The notes under the pieces were generated by a model that ran no database searches, was not told the DNA's origin, and worked only from the letters and a program-made list of their open reading frames with translations. This document shows, in pieces, positions 63,893 through 64,000 of a stretch of 64,000 bases of DNA. Numbering within the stretch: the stretch's first letter is position 1; each line of letters starts with the position of its first letter. The position numbers were made by a program, and so were the translations under genes. Source of the stretch: Peptoniphilus gorbachii (lineage in GTDB: Bacteria; Bacillota; Clostridia; Tissierellales; Peptoniphilaceae); NCBI RefSeq assembly GCF_016908115.1, contig NZ_JAFBDH010000001.1, positions 62,001 through 126,000 of the forward strand, in the 5' to 3' direction.

Positions 63893-63915
63893 AAAAAAAG
63901 AACCCCTAAGGGTTC
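63893..63915 (-). terminator. Terminator upstream of recJ
   Basis: GAACCC/GGGTTC stem of 6 bp (63900-63905 with 63910-63915), 4 nt loop, then seven T residues on the - strand. It ends the transcript of the partial gene at the right edge. Confidence 0.8.
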
Positions 63916-63929
63916 ATAAAAAATTATAA

Positions 63930-64000
63930 TTATTCTTCATTTGCAAGAACTGAAATTGCACATTCAATTCTTTTCTTTTCCATGGCACAGCCAACTTTAT
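63930..64000 (-). CDS. C-terminal fragment of an unidentified protein (gene runs past window end)
   Basis: The last 23 codons of a - strand gene: KVGCAMEKKRIECAISVLAN then Glu-Glu and TAA. It is followed at 14 nt by a clear terminator, which supports a real gene end. Too short to name; it carries two Cys residues. Confidence 0.55.
   Translation of the reverse strand, partial: KVGCAMEKKRIECAISVLANEE

Overview
This window is a 64 kb piece of a very AT-rich Firmicutes chromosome. It encodes a PolC-type replicative polymerase, RNase Y, RqcH, YlxR/RnpM, SepF, a LexA/YneA-like pair and many TTG or GTG starts behind strong Shine-Dalgarno sequences. Gene order, AT content and the absence of sporulation genes suggest an anaerobic coccus of the Tissierellia/Peptoniphilaceae type (Peptoniphilus, Anaerococcus, Finegoldia, Parvimonas relatives). 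That placement is inference. I saw no rRNA, tRNA, insertion sequence, prophage or CRISPR array; this is almost entirely core genome.

Left part, + strand, 1-25110. The 3' bulk of polC comes first. It is followed by a translation/transcription operon: rimP, nusA, rnpM, infB, rbfA, nrnA, truB, ribF, then rpsO and pnp with their own signals, and dut. A second long operon carries ftsK, rimO, pgsA, cinA, recA and a four-gene Mre11/Rad50-like module whose ATPase is split over separate genes. yerC closes this arm. Here the genes couple ribosome maturation, RNA turnover, chromosome partitioning and recombination.

Centre, 25109-32066. Transcription converges at a bidirectional terminator between yerC and rqcH. 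Then come the only gene-free stretch over 300 bp (26825-27516), a secreted stalk-domain protein, a tyrosine recombinase, rny, and a divergent yneA-like/lexA pair with three LexA-type boxes. Two further LexA-like boxes lie upstream of rqcH.

Right part, 32153-64000, almost entirely - strand, in blocks read right to left. One block is recJ-relA-dtd-MBL hydrolase-hemZ-MurE-like ligase. Next is aspS-rseC-two coiled-coil membrane proteins-traB. A small + strand thrE pair interrupts. Then der-plsY-gpsA is followed by an HlyD-like adaptor-yggS-sepF-ylmH-lspA-rluD-FAD enzyme, and last by miaB-mutS-mutL-miaA-methionine gamma-lyase-like enzyme. The overall convergent gene orientation would fit a position near the replication terminus, which whole-genome data would have to confirm.

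Most interesting: the split Rad50-like ATPase beside recA, a PolC whose PHP domain has lost several metal-ligand positions, LexA-like boxes outside the lexA locus, leader RNAs before rimP-nusA and rpsO, a divergent Mur ligase, and a pair of unrecognised coiled-coil membrane proteins.
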